In this document: positions 1 through 7,411 of the stretch, one piece after another | How positions within the stretch are numbered: position 1 is the stretch's first letter | Layout of the letters: every line of letters starts with the position of its first letter | NCBI RefSeq assembly: GCF_000742135.1 | Contig: NZ_KN046818.1 | Location: 3,291,447-3,355,446 of the forward strand | Origin: Klebsiella pneumoniae | Lineage (GTDB): Bacteria > Pseudomonadota > Gammaproteobacteria > Enterobacterales > Enterobacteriaceae | Length of the DNA: 64,000 nt | Reading direction: 5' to 3' | The notes under the pieces: model-generated | What the model was told of the DNA's origin: nothing | The model's input: only the letters and a program-made list of their open reading frames with translations | Databases searched by the model: none | Program-made: the position numbers and the translations under genes

Positions 1-576
1 TTTACCCCGCCGCAGGTGACCGAGGAGGGGATTGACTGGGGGGAAGGCGTGCGGCCTGCCACCCGCGACTATACGCCGCTGTACGATGCCGAACGTCACG
101 AGCTGGCTTACGATTTCTATATCCACGATGGCGGTATCGCCAGCCGTTGGGCGCTGGAAGCAAAAGTGGGCGATAAGCTGGTGATCGGCGGCCCGCGTGG
201 CTCGCTGGTGGTGCCGGAAGATTATGCCTGGCAGCTGTATGTTTGCGATGAGTCCGGCATGCCGGCGCTGCGCCGTCGTCTGCTGGGATTACGCCAGCTG
301 CCGGCGAGGCCGCAGGTGGCGGCCATCGTTACTATCGCCGATGCGTCGTATAAAGATTATCTGGCGGATCTCGACGGCTTTAACATCGAGTGGGTGGTGG
401 GCCACAATCCGGCCTTCGTCGCCGAGCGTCTGGCGCAGGTGAAGGTACCGGCGGAGGATTATTTTATCTGGCTGACCGGCGAAGGCGCGGTGGTGAAATC
501 GCTGCTGGCGCGCTTTGAAGACGAGAGCATCGATCAGCAGCTGGTGCGTTCCCAGGCGTACTGGCACAGCAAGTAA
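1..576 (+). CDS. yqjH: Siderophore-interacting ferric-chelate reductase YqjH (3' part)
   Basis: The reading frame is open from base 1, so the start lies outside the window; 191 residues are visible. YqjH-family proteins use NADPH and FAD to reduce ferric siderophores in the cytoplasm and release iron. The visible part begins in the FAD-binding barrel, with the family segment ATRDYTPLYD followed by GGIASRWALEAKVGD and the GGPRGS turn. The C-terminal half is the NADPH-binding domain (VCDESGMPALRR). In E. coli yqjH lies next to the tRNA-Ile2 gene ileX; here about 24 kb of other genes separates them. Identity is from family pattern and synteny. Confidence 0.85.
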   Translation, partial: FTPPQVTEEGIDWGEGVRPATRDYTPLYDAERHELAYDFYIHDGGIASRWALEAKVGDKLVIGGPRGSLVVPEDYAWQLYVCDESGMPALRRRLLGLRQLPARPQVAAIVTIADASYKDYLADLDGFNIEWVVGHNPAFVAERLAQVKVPAEDYFIWLTGEGAVVKSLLARFEDESIDQQLVRSQAYWHSK

Positions 577-593
577 AAAGCCATCGTGGTAAA

Positions 594-726
594 ACCCGGA
601 TAGCGGCGCGTCGCGCCTTATCCGGGCTACCGGCGGTGCCGTTTTTTGTCGGGTGGCGGCTTACGCCTTACCCGACCTGCTATTCGGCGGTGTTACGTCG
701 CCCCGGTAAGCGTAGCGCCACCGGGG
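594..726. repeat. Cluster of three REP-like palindromes
   Basis: Three GC-rich imperfect inverted repeats lie in tandem between the stops of yqjH and the convergent DHA kinase gene: about 594-626 (CCCGGATAG ... CTTATCCGGG), 648-676 (GTCGGGTGGCGG ... CTTACCCGAC) and 701-726 (CCCCGGTAAGCG ... CCACCGGGG). The CCGGATAAGGC-type core is typical of enterobacterial REP/BIME elements. Placed between convergent 3' ends, they probably stabilise or terminate both transcripts. Confidence 0.75.
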
Positions 727-731
727 AAGGC

Positions 732-2381
732 TTAGCGTTCCGCCAGCGCCTTAAACACCATCGCCACCGCGTGGGCGCCGGGGTCCATGTTGCCGAGCAG
801 GCTATCGCTGTTGAGATAGGACGCGCGTCCGGCGCCGGCTTTGCTTGACTGGCAGGTGCGATCCGCCCCGGCCTGCGCCGCGGCGAAAGCGGCCTGCAGA
901 TTCTCCGGTTCGGCCAGCAGCGCCGCCAGGGCCGGCTGCAGAGCGTCGATCATCGTCCTGTCTCCCTCATCGGCGCCGCCGTAAAACTTCATCTGTTCCA
1001 GACCGGCGTTCAGCGCCTCGGCCACGCTGGCGCCTTGCCCCAGCTTCTGCCCGGCAGCGGTGAAGAAGATAGACATCAATACCCCGCTGGAGCCGCCCAT
1101 CACCACCGTCAGGCGTTCGCCGATCAGCGCGAAGAGCGTTGGCAGATCGTTCAGCGGCAGCTGCTGACGCTCGAGCCGCTCGGCAATCTCGCGCGCCCCG
1201 GCGGCGAAGGTGGAGCCGGTATCGCCGTCGCCTACTTTGGCATCCAGCGCGTTGAGATGTTCTTCAAGATCGATGAGGGCGCCGGTCACCTGCGCCACGT
1301 AATCGCCCACCTGTGGGTTGGCCGAGGGCGTAAAATCCACCCGGGCGCTGTCGAGGGTGGACGGCACGACGTTGATAGTCCGCGGCTGCACCGGCTTCTG
1401 CCAGCTGGCGGTTTCCACATCCGAAAGCAGCGCTTTCTCAATACTCTCCTCCAGCACGATGGCGGTCAGCGAGAAGCCTTTCATATCCAGCGCCGTCACC
1501 AGCGAGGCCGGGCCTATTAACCAGTCAATGCGCGCCTGCAGCGGGGTGTTGGCCAGCTCGCGGGTCAGAATCGCCATCTCAGCCACCGACACGCCGCCGA
1601 GGTTATTGAGCATCACCGCCAGGCGGCCGGTTTCCGGTAGGGCGGCGGTCAGTTTTTCCACCATCAGGTTAACGATTTCCGCACTGTTTTGCGTGGCGAT
1701 CGTCGAGGCGCCCGGCTCTCCGTGGATGCCCATTCCCAGCTCGGCGTGACCGGCCTGATGGCGCGGCGCGCTGTCGGCTTCCTGCGGCAGGTGGCAGCTG
1801 GCCAGCGCCACCCCGATGCTGGCGGTATGGCTGGCGGCGTATTGCGCTTCACGCAGGACGGTGGCGAGGTTGAAGCCGCGCTCGGCGAAATAGCCAGCCA
1901 CTTTATGCACCAGAATGGTCCCGGCGATGCCGCGCGGCTGTTTGTTATCCGGCAGCGAAATATCGTCGCCGACGATCAGCATCTCCACGTTGTAGCCGAG
2001 TCGGCGCGCTTTCTCCGCCGCCAGACCGAAGTTAAGCCGATCGCCGGTGTAGTTTTTGACGATCAGCAGGCAGCCCGCCTCGCCGGTCACTGCCTGAATG
2101 GTGGTGAGCACCGCGTCGACGCTCGGCGAGGCGAACAGATCGCCGCAGACCGCGGCGGTCAGCATGCCTTTACCAATAAAGCCGACGTGCGCCGGTTCAT
2201 GGCCGGCGCCGCCGCCGGAGATCACCGCCACGTTGTTTTTATTCAGATCGCGACGGACCACCACCCGGATCGCCGGGTCGCTCTCCAGACGGGCGAGGTT
2301 ATTCCACGGGCTGGCGATAATGGTACCCTCAATCACATCGTTGACGAGGCTGGCGCGCTGGTTAAAAAAGAATTGAGACAT
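732..2381 (-). CDS. dhaK1: ATP-dependent dihydroxyacetone kinase, single chain
   Basis: 549 residues, the usual size of the Citrobacter/Klebsiella ATP-dependent DHA kinase. It phosphorylates dihydroxyacetone to DHA phosphate in the cytoplasm, completing the oxidative branch of glycerol fermentation. The N-terminal DhaK domain has the GGGAGHEP glycine-rich turn and the MGIHGEPGAST segment, whose histidine binds the substrate covalently as a hemiaminal. The C-terminal DhaL-like ATP domain (from about residue 360) has the metal-binding DAKVGDGDTGSTF motif. It lies 75 bp downstream of dhaM on the same strand, so it is probably the last gene of the dhaKLM unit. Naming varies in the literature (dhaK or dhaK1). 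Confidence 0.93.
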   Translation of the reverse strand: MSQFFFNQRASLVNDVIEGTIIASPWNNLARLESDPAIRVVVRRDLNKNNVAVISGGGAGHEPAHVGFIGKGMLTAAVCGDLFASPSVDAVLTTIQAVTGEAGCLLIVKNYTGDRLNFGLAAEKARRLGYNVEMLIVGDDISLPDNKQPRGIAGTILVHKVAGYFAERGFNLATVLREAQYAASHTASIGVALASCHLPQEADSAPRHQAGHAELGMGIHGEPGASTIATQNSAEIVNLMVEKLTAALPETGRLAVMLNNLGGVSVAEMAILTRELANTPLQARIDWLIGPASLVTALDMKGFSLTAIVLEESIEKALLSDVETASWQKPVQPRTINVVPSTLDSARVDFTPSANPQVGDYVAQVTGALIDLEEHLNALDAKVGDGDTGSTFAAGAREIAERLERQQLPLNDLPTLFALIGERLTVVMGGSSGVLMSIFFTAAGQKLGQGASVAEALNAGLEQMKFYGGADEGDRTMIDALQPALAALLAEPENLQAAFAAAQAGADRTCQSSKAGAGRASYLNSDSLLGNMDPGAHAVAMVFKALAER

Positions 2382-2456
2382 AGTGGTTCCTGAAGAGTAA
2401 GCGAAAACTCACCCTCCGGAGGCAGGCCCCCGGAGCGGTAACGGTCAACGTGAATT

Positions 2457-3878
2457 TTAGTCACGGATAAGGCGCTGGTGGCGCATATCGAGCACGATAG
2501 TCTCGCCGGGCTGCACGCTGTTCAGCGCCTCGCCCTGCTGGCTCAGCCAGGCGATCCCCGCCGCGCGGGCGATAATCGCGCCGTGAGCCTGTTCGCTGCC
2601 ATCGCGCAGGCACAGGCCTTTAACGAAGCTGGCATCCAGCTGTAAGACGGTTGAGGGATAAATGTTGTCGGCAATAATAATTGTTGGCTCGCCGGGCGTC
2701 GGCACTCTCTCCTGAACGCCCTGCAGATGGCGCAGGGTGCGCTGCAAAATATCTTCGATATCGATATAGCGCGCCTGCAGGTAGGGGTCATCCAGCTGGC
2801 GATACTGCTGGCTGAGCTCCATCAACACCTGATGCCATGCCCATTCCGCCGTGCATTGTTCGGTGAGCAGACGATCGTTGGCGGCATCAAACAGATCGTC
2901 ATCGTCGAGCAGGGTGTGGTGCCCGGCGAAGATCGCCGCGATATCGGCGTTAAATTTATTTTCCGCCAGCTCGGTCAGGGCGATAAGATCCGCCAGCGTC
3001 TGGTCAATGGCCTGGCGCAGGCGCTGCTGCTCGCGGGCGGCATCGGCGGCAGCCGGGCGGAGCGGCTGGATCAGGGCCAGCGGATAGCGCAGGGCAGCGC
3101 CTTCGACGCGCTCGGGCGTTGCCGGAGCCGCTGCCGGTTGCGCCGCAGGCGATTCACCGAAGTTATCGGCGGCCAGCGCCTGAAACGCCTCCAGCGCCGC
3201 GTCGGCATCCGGACCGCGGGCCAGCAGGCGCAGCTTATCGTTGCGGCGGACCTGCAATAGCGCGATTTGGTTGAGGCTGTCCGGTTTGACGCACTTCCCG
3301 TTTTTCTCCAGCAGCAGATCGGCGTTAAAGCCCGCCAGCGCGGCGACCAGCTTCGACGCCGGACGCACGTGCAGGCCGTTATGATTGTTAATAATGACTG
3401 ACACCGATTTTGTGTCGCCGTCGTCGGCAAGCATCGGCGCCGGCGCGGCGTCAGAAGTTGGCGAAGGTAAACCCAGCTGAACCCGCTTGGCCTCCAGGGC
3501 GCTCATGGCGTCGGCGATCACCTTGTCGATCCCGGCGCCGGAGGCAGCGCTGACGGTGGCCGCCAGCGTCCCTTCCACCAGCGGCGCGGCGCACAGTCGC
3601 ACCTTCGCGGCAATCGCCGGATCGAGCAGATCGAGGGCGGTTTCGGCGCTGAGCAACGCGCTGCCGATATCCATCATCACCAGCACGTGATCGGTATCGG
3701 CCACGGATTCGATCGCCTCCATGACTTTAAGCGGATCGGTGCCGATCGGGCTGTCGGGATCGTCGATCCCGGCGGCGATCGCCAGTTTGCAGCCATCGTT
3801 GATTAACATCTGCCGGGCCAGTTCTCCGACACCTTCGCCCAGCCGGGCGCTATGAGAAACAATAACCAGGTTTACCAT
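2457..3878 (-). CDS. dhaM: PTS-dependent DHA kinase phosphoryl donor subunit DhaM
   Basis: 473 residues from the ATG at 3878; the frame is open further upstream, but that would run into dhaL, and homologues start at MVNLVIVSHS. DhaM is a multidomain PTS protein: an EIIA-mannose-like domain (His in VIVSHSARLGEGV), an HPr-like domain (NNHNGLHVRPASKL, about residues 155-240) and an N-terminal enzyme I-like domain whose swivel region keeps SEQAHGAIIARAAGI. It passes phosphate from PEP to the ADP held on DhaL. The gene follows dhaL by 10 bp and is the third cistron of dhaKLM. Confidence 0.93.
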   Translation of the reverse strand: MVNLVIVSHSARLGEGVGELARQMLINDGCKLAIAAGIDDPDSPIGTDPLKVMEAIESVADTDHVLVMMDIGSALLSAETALDLLDPAIAAKVRLCAAPLVEGTLAATVSAASGAGIDKVIADAMSALEAKRVQLGLPSPTSDAAPAPMLADDGDTKSVSVIINNHNGLHVRPASKLVAALAGFNADLLLEKNGKCVKPDSLNQIALLQVRRNDKLRLLARGPDADAALEAFQALAADNFGESPAAQPAAAPATPERVEGAALRYPLALIQPLRPAAADAAREQQRLRQAIDQTLADLIALTELAENKFNADIAAIFAGHHTLLDDDDLFDAANDRLLTEQCTAEWAWHQVLMELSQQYRQLDDPYLQARYIDIEDILQRTLRHLQGVQERVPTPGEPTIIIADNIYPSTVLQLDASFVKGLCLRDGSEQAHGAIIARAAGIAWLSQQGEALNSVQPGETIVLDMRHQRLIRD

Positions 3879-3888
3879 CGCAATTTCC

Positions 3889-4521
3889 TTACTCTTTGGC
3901 GGCGGCGGCCAGCATCTGAACCATAAACAGCACCGAGGTCGCGCCGGGATCCTGATGTCCGATGCTGCGCTCGCCGAGATAGCTGGCGCGGCCTTTACGC
4001 GCCTGCATAGTGATGGTGGCGTGGGCCGCACGCTCGGCCACTTCGCAGGCGGTATCCAGCGCGGCGGCGATCGACAGGTGCTGCTCGCTGGACTGGCGCA
4101 GGGAGTCCACCACCGGCAGCCAGACGTCGCACATGGTTTTATCCCCTGGCTCCGCTTTGCCGCGGTTGACGACACCGTCCGCACCTTCGCGGATCATCAG
4201 GTACAGCTCGTCGAGCGTCAGGCTCTGGTGGGCCTGGGTCACCTGCGCGGCGCGAATGAAGAAGGTGCCGAACAGCGGGCCGCTGGCGCCGCCGACGTTG
4301 GAGAGCAGCGTCATGCCGGTGTTTTTGAGGATAAAGCCAATATCTTTATCGGCAATCGACGGCAGCTTTTCGACCACTTTACTGAAACCGCGGTGCATAT
4401 TGAGACCGTGGTCGGCGTCGCCAATCTCTTTATCGAGGCCGGTGAGAAAATCGCTCTCTTTGGTGAAAATATCGCCGCAGCGGTACAGCCAGTCGACGAT
4501 TTGCGTTCTGTTCAGTGACAT
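3889..4521 (-). CDS. dhaL: PTS-dependent DHA kinase ADP-binding subunit DhaL
   Basis: 210 residues, normal for DhaL. DhaL holds ADP as a bound cofactor; DhaM rephosphorylates it and it transfers the phosphate to DHA on DhaK. The metal/nucleotide signature DKEIGDADHGLNM is near residue 30, and the C-terminal ARKGRASYLGERS loop is conserved. It lies 10 bp after dhaK and 10 bp before dhaM, which indicates one cotranscribed, probably translationally coupled, unit. In E. coli, DhaL and DhaK also act as coactivator and corepressor of DhaR; the same may hold here with the nearby dhaR. Confidence 0.94.
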   Translation of the reverse strand: MSLNRTQIVDWLYRCGDIFTKESDFLTGLDKEIGDADHGLNMHRGFSKVVEKLPSIADKDIGFILKNTGMTLLSNVGGASGPLFGTFFIRAAQVTQAHQSLTLDELYLMIREGADGVVNRGKAEPGDKTMCDVWLPVVDSLRQSSEQHLSIAAALDTACEVAERAAHATITMQARKGRASYLGERSIGHQDPGATSVLFMVQMLAAAAKE

Positions 4522-4531
4522 GTCGTGCTCC

Positions 4532-5602
4532 TTAGTTTCCCCAGTTCAGCGCCGGGGTGTGAACCGGGGCGTCCCATAGCGTCAGCGTCTCGTCATCCAC
4601 TTTCAGCAGAGTGATGGAGAAGCCCGCCATATCCAGCGAAGTACAGTAGCTGCCGATGAGGTTGCGTTCGATGATGATGCCGGACGCTTCGCAGCGCTGG
4701 GCGAGGCGGTTATACACGCCATACAGTTCGGAAAGCGGAGTGGCGCCGAGGTTATTAACCAGCGCGATAACCCGGTCGCCGTTTTGCAGCGCGGTTTTGC
4801 TCTGCTGCACTTCCTGCCACGTGCCCTTGACGGTATCCCACTGGCGCAGCGTGCGGCTGTAAGCGCCGTTTTCCAGCAGGGTATCGAACATCTCATCGAC
4901 GGTTTGGTCCAGCGAGCTGAAGCGGCGGCGGTCGATGCCCGGCTCGCCGTGAATGCCGACGCCGAACTCCATCTCGTCATCTTTCAGCGTAAAGGATGGC
5001 TGCCCGGCAGCCGGTACGGTGCAGGCGCCGAGGGCGATACCAATCGAGTGGCCGAGATTGTTCAGGCGGCGGCCCAGTTCAGCGCAGGCTTCCAGCGAGT
5101 CGCCGCGCTCGGCGGCGGCGCCGACCAGTTTTTCGATCAGTACGGTGTTGGCAACGCCGCGACGACCGGCGGTATAGAGGCTGTCTTTCACCGCCACGTC
5201 GTCGTCGACCACCACGGTGGTGACTTTAATGCCGCTCTCATGCAGCAGCTCGGTGGCGGTCTCAAAATTCAGGATGTCGCCGGTATAGTTTTTGATAATT
5301 AGCAAGACGCCTTCGCCGCCGTCAATTTGCATCGCGCATTCAAACATTTTGTCCGGCGTCGGCGAGGTGAAGATTTCCCCCGGACAGGCGCCGGAGAGCA
5401 TGCCCTGGCCGATATAGCCGCAGTGCATCGGTTCATGTCCGCTGCCGCCGCCGGAGAGCAGGGCCACCTTGCCAGCCACCGGCGCGTCGGTGCGGGTCAC
5501 ATACAGCGGGTCCTGATGCAGGGTCAGCTGCGGATGGGCTTTAGCCAGCCCCTGTAATTGTTCATTCAGTACATCTTCAACACGGTTAATCAGCTTTTTC
5601 AT
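4532..5602 (-). CDS. dhaK: PTS-dependent DHA kinase substrate-binding subunit DhaK
   Basis: 356 residues, the standard DhaK length. It binds dihydroxyacetone covalently through the histidine in FGVGIHGEPGIDR and receives phosphate from DhaL-ATP. The N-terminal SGGGSGHEPMHCGYIGQGML loop is the conserved DhaK active-site motif. It is paralogous to the N-terminal half of the ATP-dependent kinase encoded downstream in the same unit. It is the first gene of the leftward operon; its promoter must lie in the 610-bp divergent region shared with dhaD, which carries two pairs of operator-like palindromes. Confidence 0.94.
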   Translation of the reverse strand: MKKLINRVEDVLNEQLQGLAKAHPQLTLHQDPLYVTRTDAPVAGKVALLSGGGSGHEPMHCGYIGQGMLSGACPGEIFTSPTPDKMFECAMQIDGGEGVLLIIKNYTGDILNFETATELLHESGIKVTTVVVDDDVAVKDSLYTAGRRGVANTVLIEKLVGAAAERGDSLEACAELGRRLNNLGHSIGIALGACTVPAAGQPSFTLKDDEMEFGVGIHGEPGIDRRRFSSLDQTVDEMFDTLLENGAYSRTLRQWDTVKGTWQEVQQSKTALQNGDRVIALVNNLGATPLSELYGVYNRLAQRCEASGIIIERNLIGSYCTSLDMAGFSITLLKVDDETLTLWDAPVHTPALNWGN

Positions 5603-6212
5603 TATTCAGTGCTCCGTTGGAGAAGGTTCGATGCCGCCTCTCTGCTGGCGGAGGCGGTCATCGCGTAGGGGTATCGTCTGACGGTGGAGCGTGCCTGGCG
5701 ATATGATGATTCTGGCTGAGCGGACGAAAAAAAGAATGCCCCGACGATCGGGTTTCATTACGAAACATTGCTTCCTGATTTTGTTTCTTTATGGAACGTT
5801 TTTGCTGAGGATATGGTGAAAATGCGAGCTGGCGCGCTTTTTTTCTTCTGCCATAAGCGGCGGTCAGGATAGCCGGCGAAGCGGGTGGGAAAAAATTTTT
5901 TGCTGATTTTCTGCCGACTGCGGGAGAAAAGGCGGTCAAACACGGAGGATTGCAAGGGCATTATGCGGCAAAGGAGCGGATCGGGATCGCAATCCTGACA
6001 GAGACTAGGTTTTTTTGTTCCAATATGGAACGTAAAAAATTAACCTGTGTTTCATATCAGAACAAAAAGGCGAAAGATTTTTTTGTTCCCTGCCGGCCCT
6101 ACAGTGATCGCACTGCTCCGGTACGCTCCGTTCAGGCCGCGCTTCACTGGCCGGCGCGGATAACGCCAGGGCTCATCATGTCTACATGCGCACTTATTTG
6201 AGGGTGAAAGGA
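5603..6212. promoter_or_regulatory. dhaK/dhaD divergent control region with four 15-bp palindromes
   Basis: This AT-rich 610-bp gap holds no convincing gene. It contains four related 15-mers: GTTTCATTACGAAAC (5752-5766), GTTTCTTTATGGAAC (5783-5797), GTTCCAATATGGAAC (6017-6031) and GTTTCATATCAGAAC (6049-6063). The starts are 31 and 32 bp apart within each pair, about three helical turns, with one pair nearer dhaK and the other nearer dhaD. Similar 15-mers occur in the dhaB/DUF336 divergent region. This suggests operators for a shared regulator, most simply DhaR, binding cooperatively. No footprint evidence is available from sequence alone. Confidence 0.55.
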
Positions 6213-7310
6213 ATGCTAAAAGTTATTCAATCTCCAGCCAAATATCTTCAGGGTCCTGATGCTGCTGTTCTGTTCGGTCAATATGCCAAAAACCTGGCGG
6301 AGAGCTTCTTCGTCATCGCCGACGATTTCGTAATGAAGCTGGCGGGAGAGAAAGTGGTGAATGGCCTGCAGAGCCACGATATTCGCTGCCATGCGGAACG
6401 GTTTAATGGCGAATGCAGCCATGCGGAAATCAACCGTCTGATGGCGATTTTGCAAAAACAGGGCTGCCGCGGCGTGGTCGGGATCGGCGGTGGTAAAACC
6501 CTCGATACCGCGAAGGCGATCGGTTACTACCAGAAGCTGCCGGTGGTGGTGATCCCGACCATCGCCTCGACCGATGCGCCGACCAGCGCGCTGTCGGTGA
6601 TCTACACCGAAGCGGGCGAGTTTGAAGAGTATCTGATCTATCCGAAAAACCCGGATATGGTGGTGATGGACACGGCGATTATCGCCAAAGCGCCGGTACG
6701 CCTGCTGGTCTCCGGCATGGGCGATGCGCTCTCCACCTGGTTCGAGGCCAAAGCTTGCTACGATGCGCGCGCCACCAGCATGGCCGGAGGACAGTCCACC
6801 GAGGCGGCGCTGAGCCTCGCCCGCCTGTGCTATGATACGCTGCTGGCGGAGGGCGAAAAGGCCCGTCTGGCGGCGCAGGCCGGGGTAGTGACCGAAGCGC
6901 TGGAGCGCATCATCGAGGCGAACACTTACCTCAGCGGCATTGGCTTTGAAAGCAGTGGCCTGGCCGCCGCCCATGCAATCCACAACGGTTTCACCATTCT
7001 TGAAGAGTGCCATCACCTGTATCACGGTGAGAAAGTGGCCTTCGGTACCCTGGCGCAGCTTGTGCTGCAGAACAGCCCGATGGACGAGATTGAAACGGTG
7101 CTGGGCTTCTGCCAGCGCGTCGGCCTGCCGGTGACGCTCGCGCAGATGGGCGTCAAAGAGGGGATCGACGAGAAAATCGCCGCGGTGGCGAAAGCTACCT
7201 GCGCGGAAGGGGAAACCATCCACAATATGCCGTTTGCGGTGACCCCGGAGAGCGTCCATGCCGCTATCCTCACCGCCGATCTGTTAGGCCAGCAGTGGCT
7301 GGCGCGTTAA
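6213..7310 (+). CDS. dhaD: NAD-dependent glycerol dehydrogenase
   Basis: 365 residues from the ATG at 6213, chosen over an upstream in-frame start because GAAAGGA sits just before it and homologues begin MLKVIQSPAKYLQGP. It oxidises glycerol to dihydroxyacetone with NAD+, the first step of the oxidative branch. It belongs to the metal-dependent (Zn) GldA type of group III alcohol dehydrogenases: a GIGGGKTLDTAKAIG NAD-binding loop near residue 90, and metal-ligand regions around ESSGLAAAHAIHNG and HLYHGEKVAFG. It is divergent from dhaK and is followed by a terminator before dhaR. Confidence 0.95.
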   Translation: MLKVIQSPAKYLQGPDAAVLFGQYAKNLAESFFVIADDFVMKLAGEKVVNGLQSHDIRCHAERFNGECSHAEINRLMAILQKQGCRGVVGIGGGKTLDTAKAIGYYQKLPVVVIPTIASTDAPTSALSVIYTEAGEFEEYLIYPKNPDMVVMDTAIIAKAPVRLLVSGMGDALSTWFEAKACYDARATSMAGGQSTEAALSLARLCYDTLLAEGEKARLAAQAGVVTEALERIIEANTYLSGIGFESSGLAAAHAIHNGFTILEECHHLYHGEKVAFGTLAQLVLQNSPMDEIETVLGFCQRVGLPVTLAQMGVKEGIDEKIAAVAKATCAEGETIHNMPFAVTPESVHAAILTADLLGQQWLAR

Positions 7311-7322
7311 TTCGCGGTGGCT

Positions 7323-7350
7323 AAACCGCTGGCGCAAGTTGGCGGTTTTT
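7323..7350 (+). terminator. Rho-independent terminator after dhaD
   Basis: AAACCGC (7323-7329) pairs with GCGGTTT (7342-7348) and runs into a T tract. It sits 13 bp after the dhaD stop and separates dhaD from dhaR. A second hairpin with a 12-bp perfect stem (CCCCTCCGGCAG ... CTGCCGGAGGGG, 7357-7383) follows and precedes the dhaR ribosome-binding site by about 15 bp, so it may instead affect dhaR expression. Confidence 0.75.
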
Positions 7351-7411
7351 CTTTCTCCCCTCCGGCAGTCGCTGCCGGAGGGGTTCTCTATGGTACAACG
7401 CGGAAAAGGAT

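Noticed and set aside
577-735. Attachment-site copy of the tRNA-Ile 3' end at the far edge of the accessory block
   Set aside because: Only REP-type palindromes are present; no match to the tRNA 3' sequence was seen, and there is no integrase gene.
6103-6118. AGTGATCGCACT as a CRP site upstream of dhaD
   Set aside because: It is palindromic, but the spacing between half-sites does not fit TGTGA-N6-TCACA.
6216-7259. 347-codon open frame antisense to dhaD
   Set aside because: It lies wholly within dhaD, is low in hydrophobic pattern and has no family resemblance.
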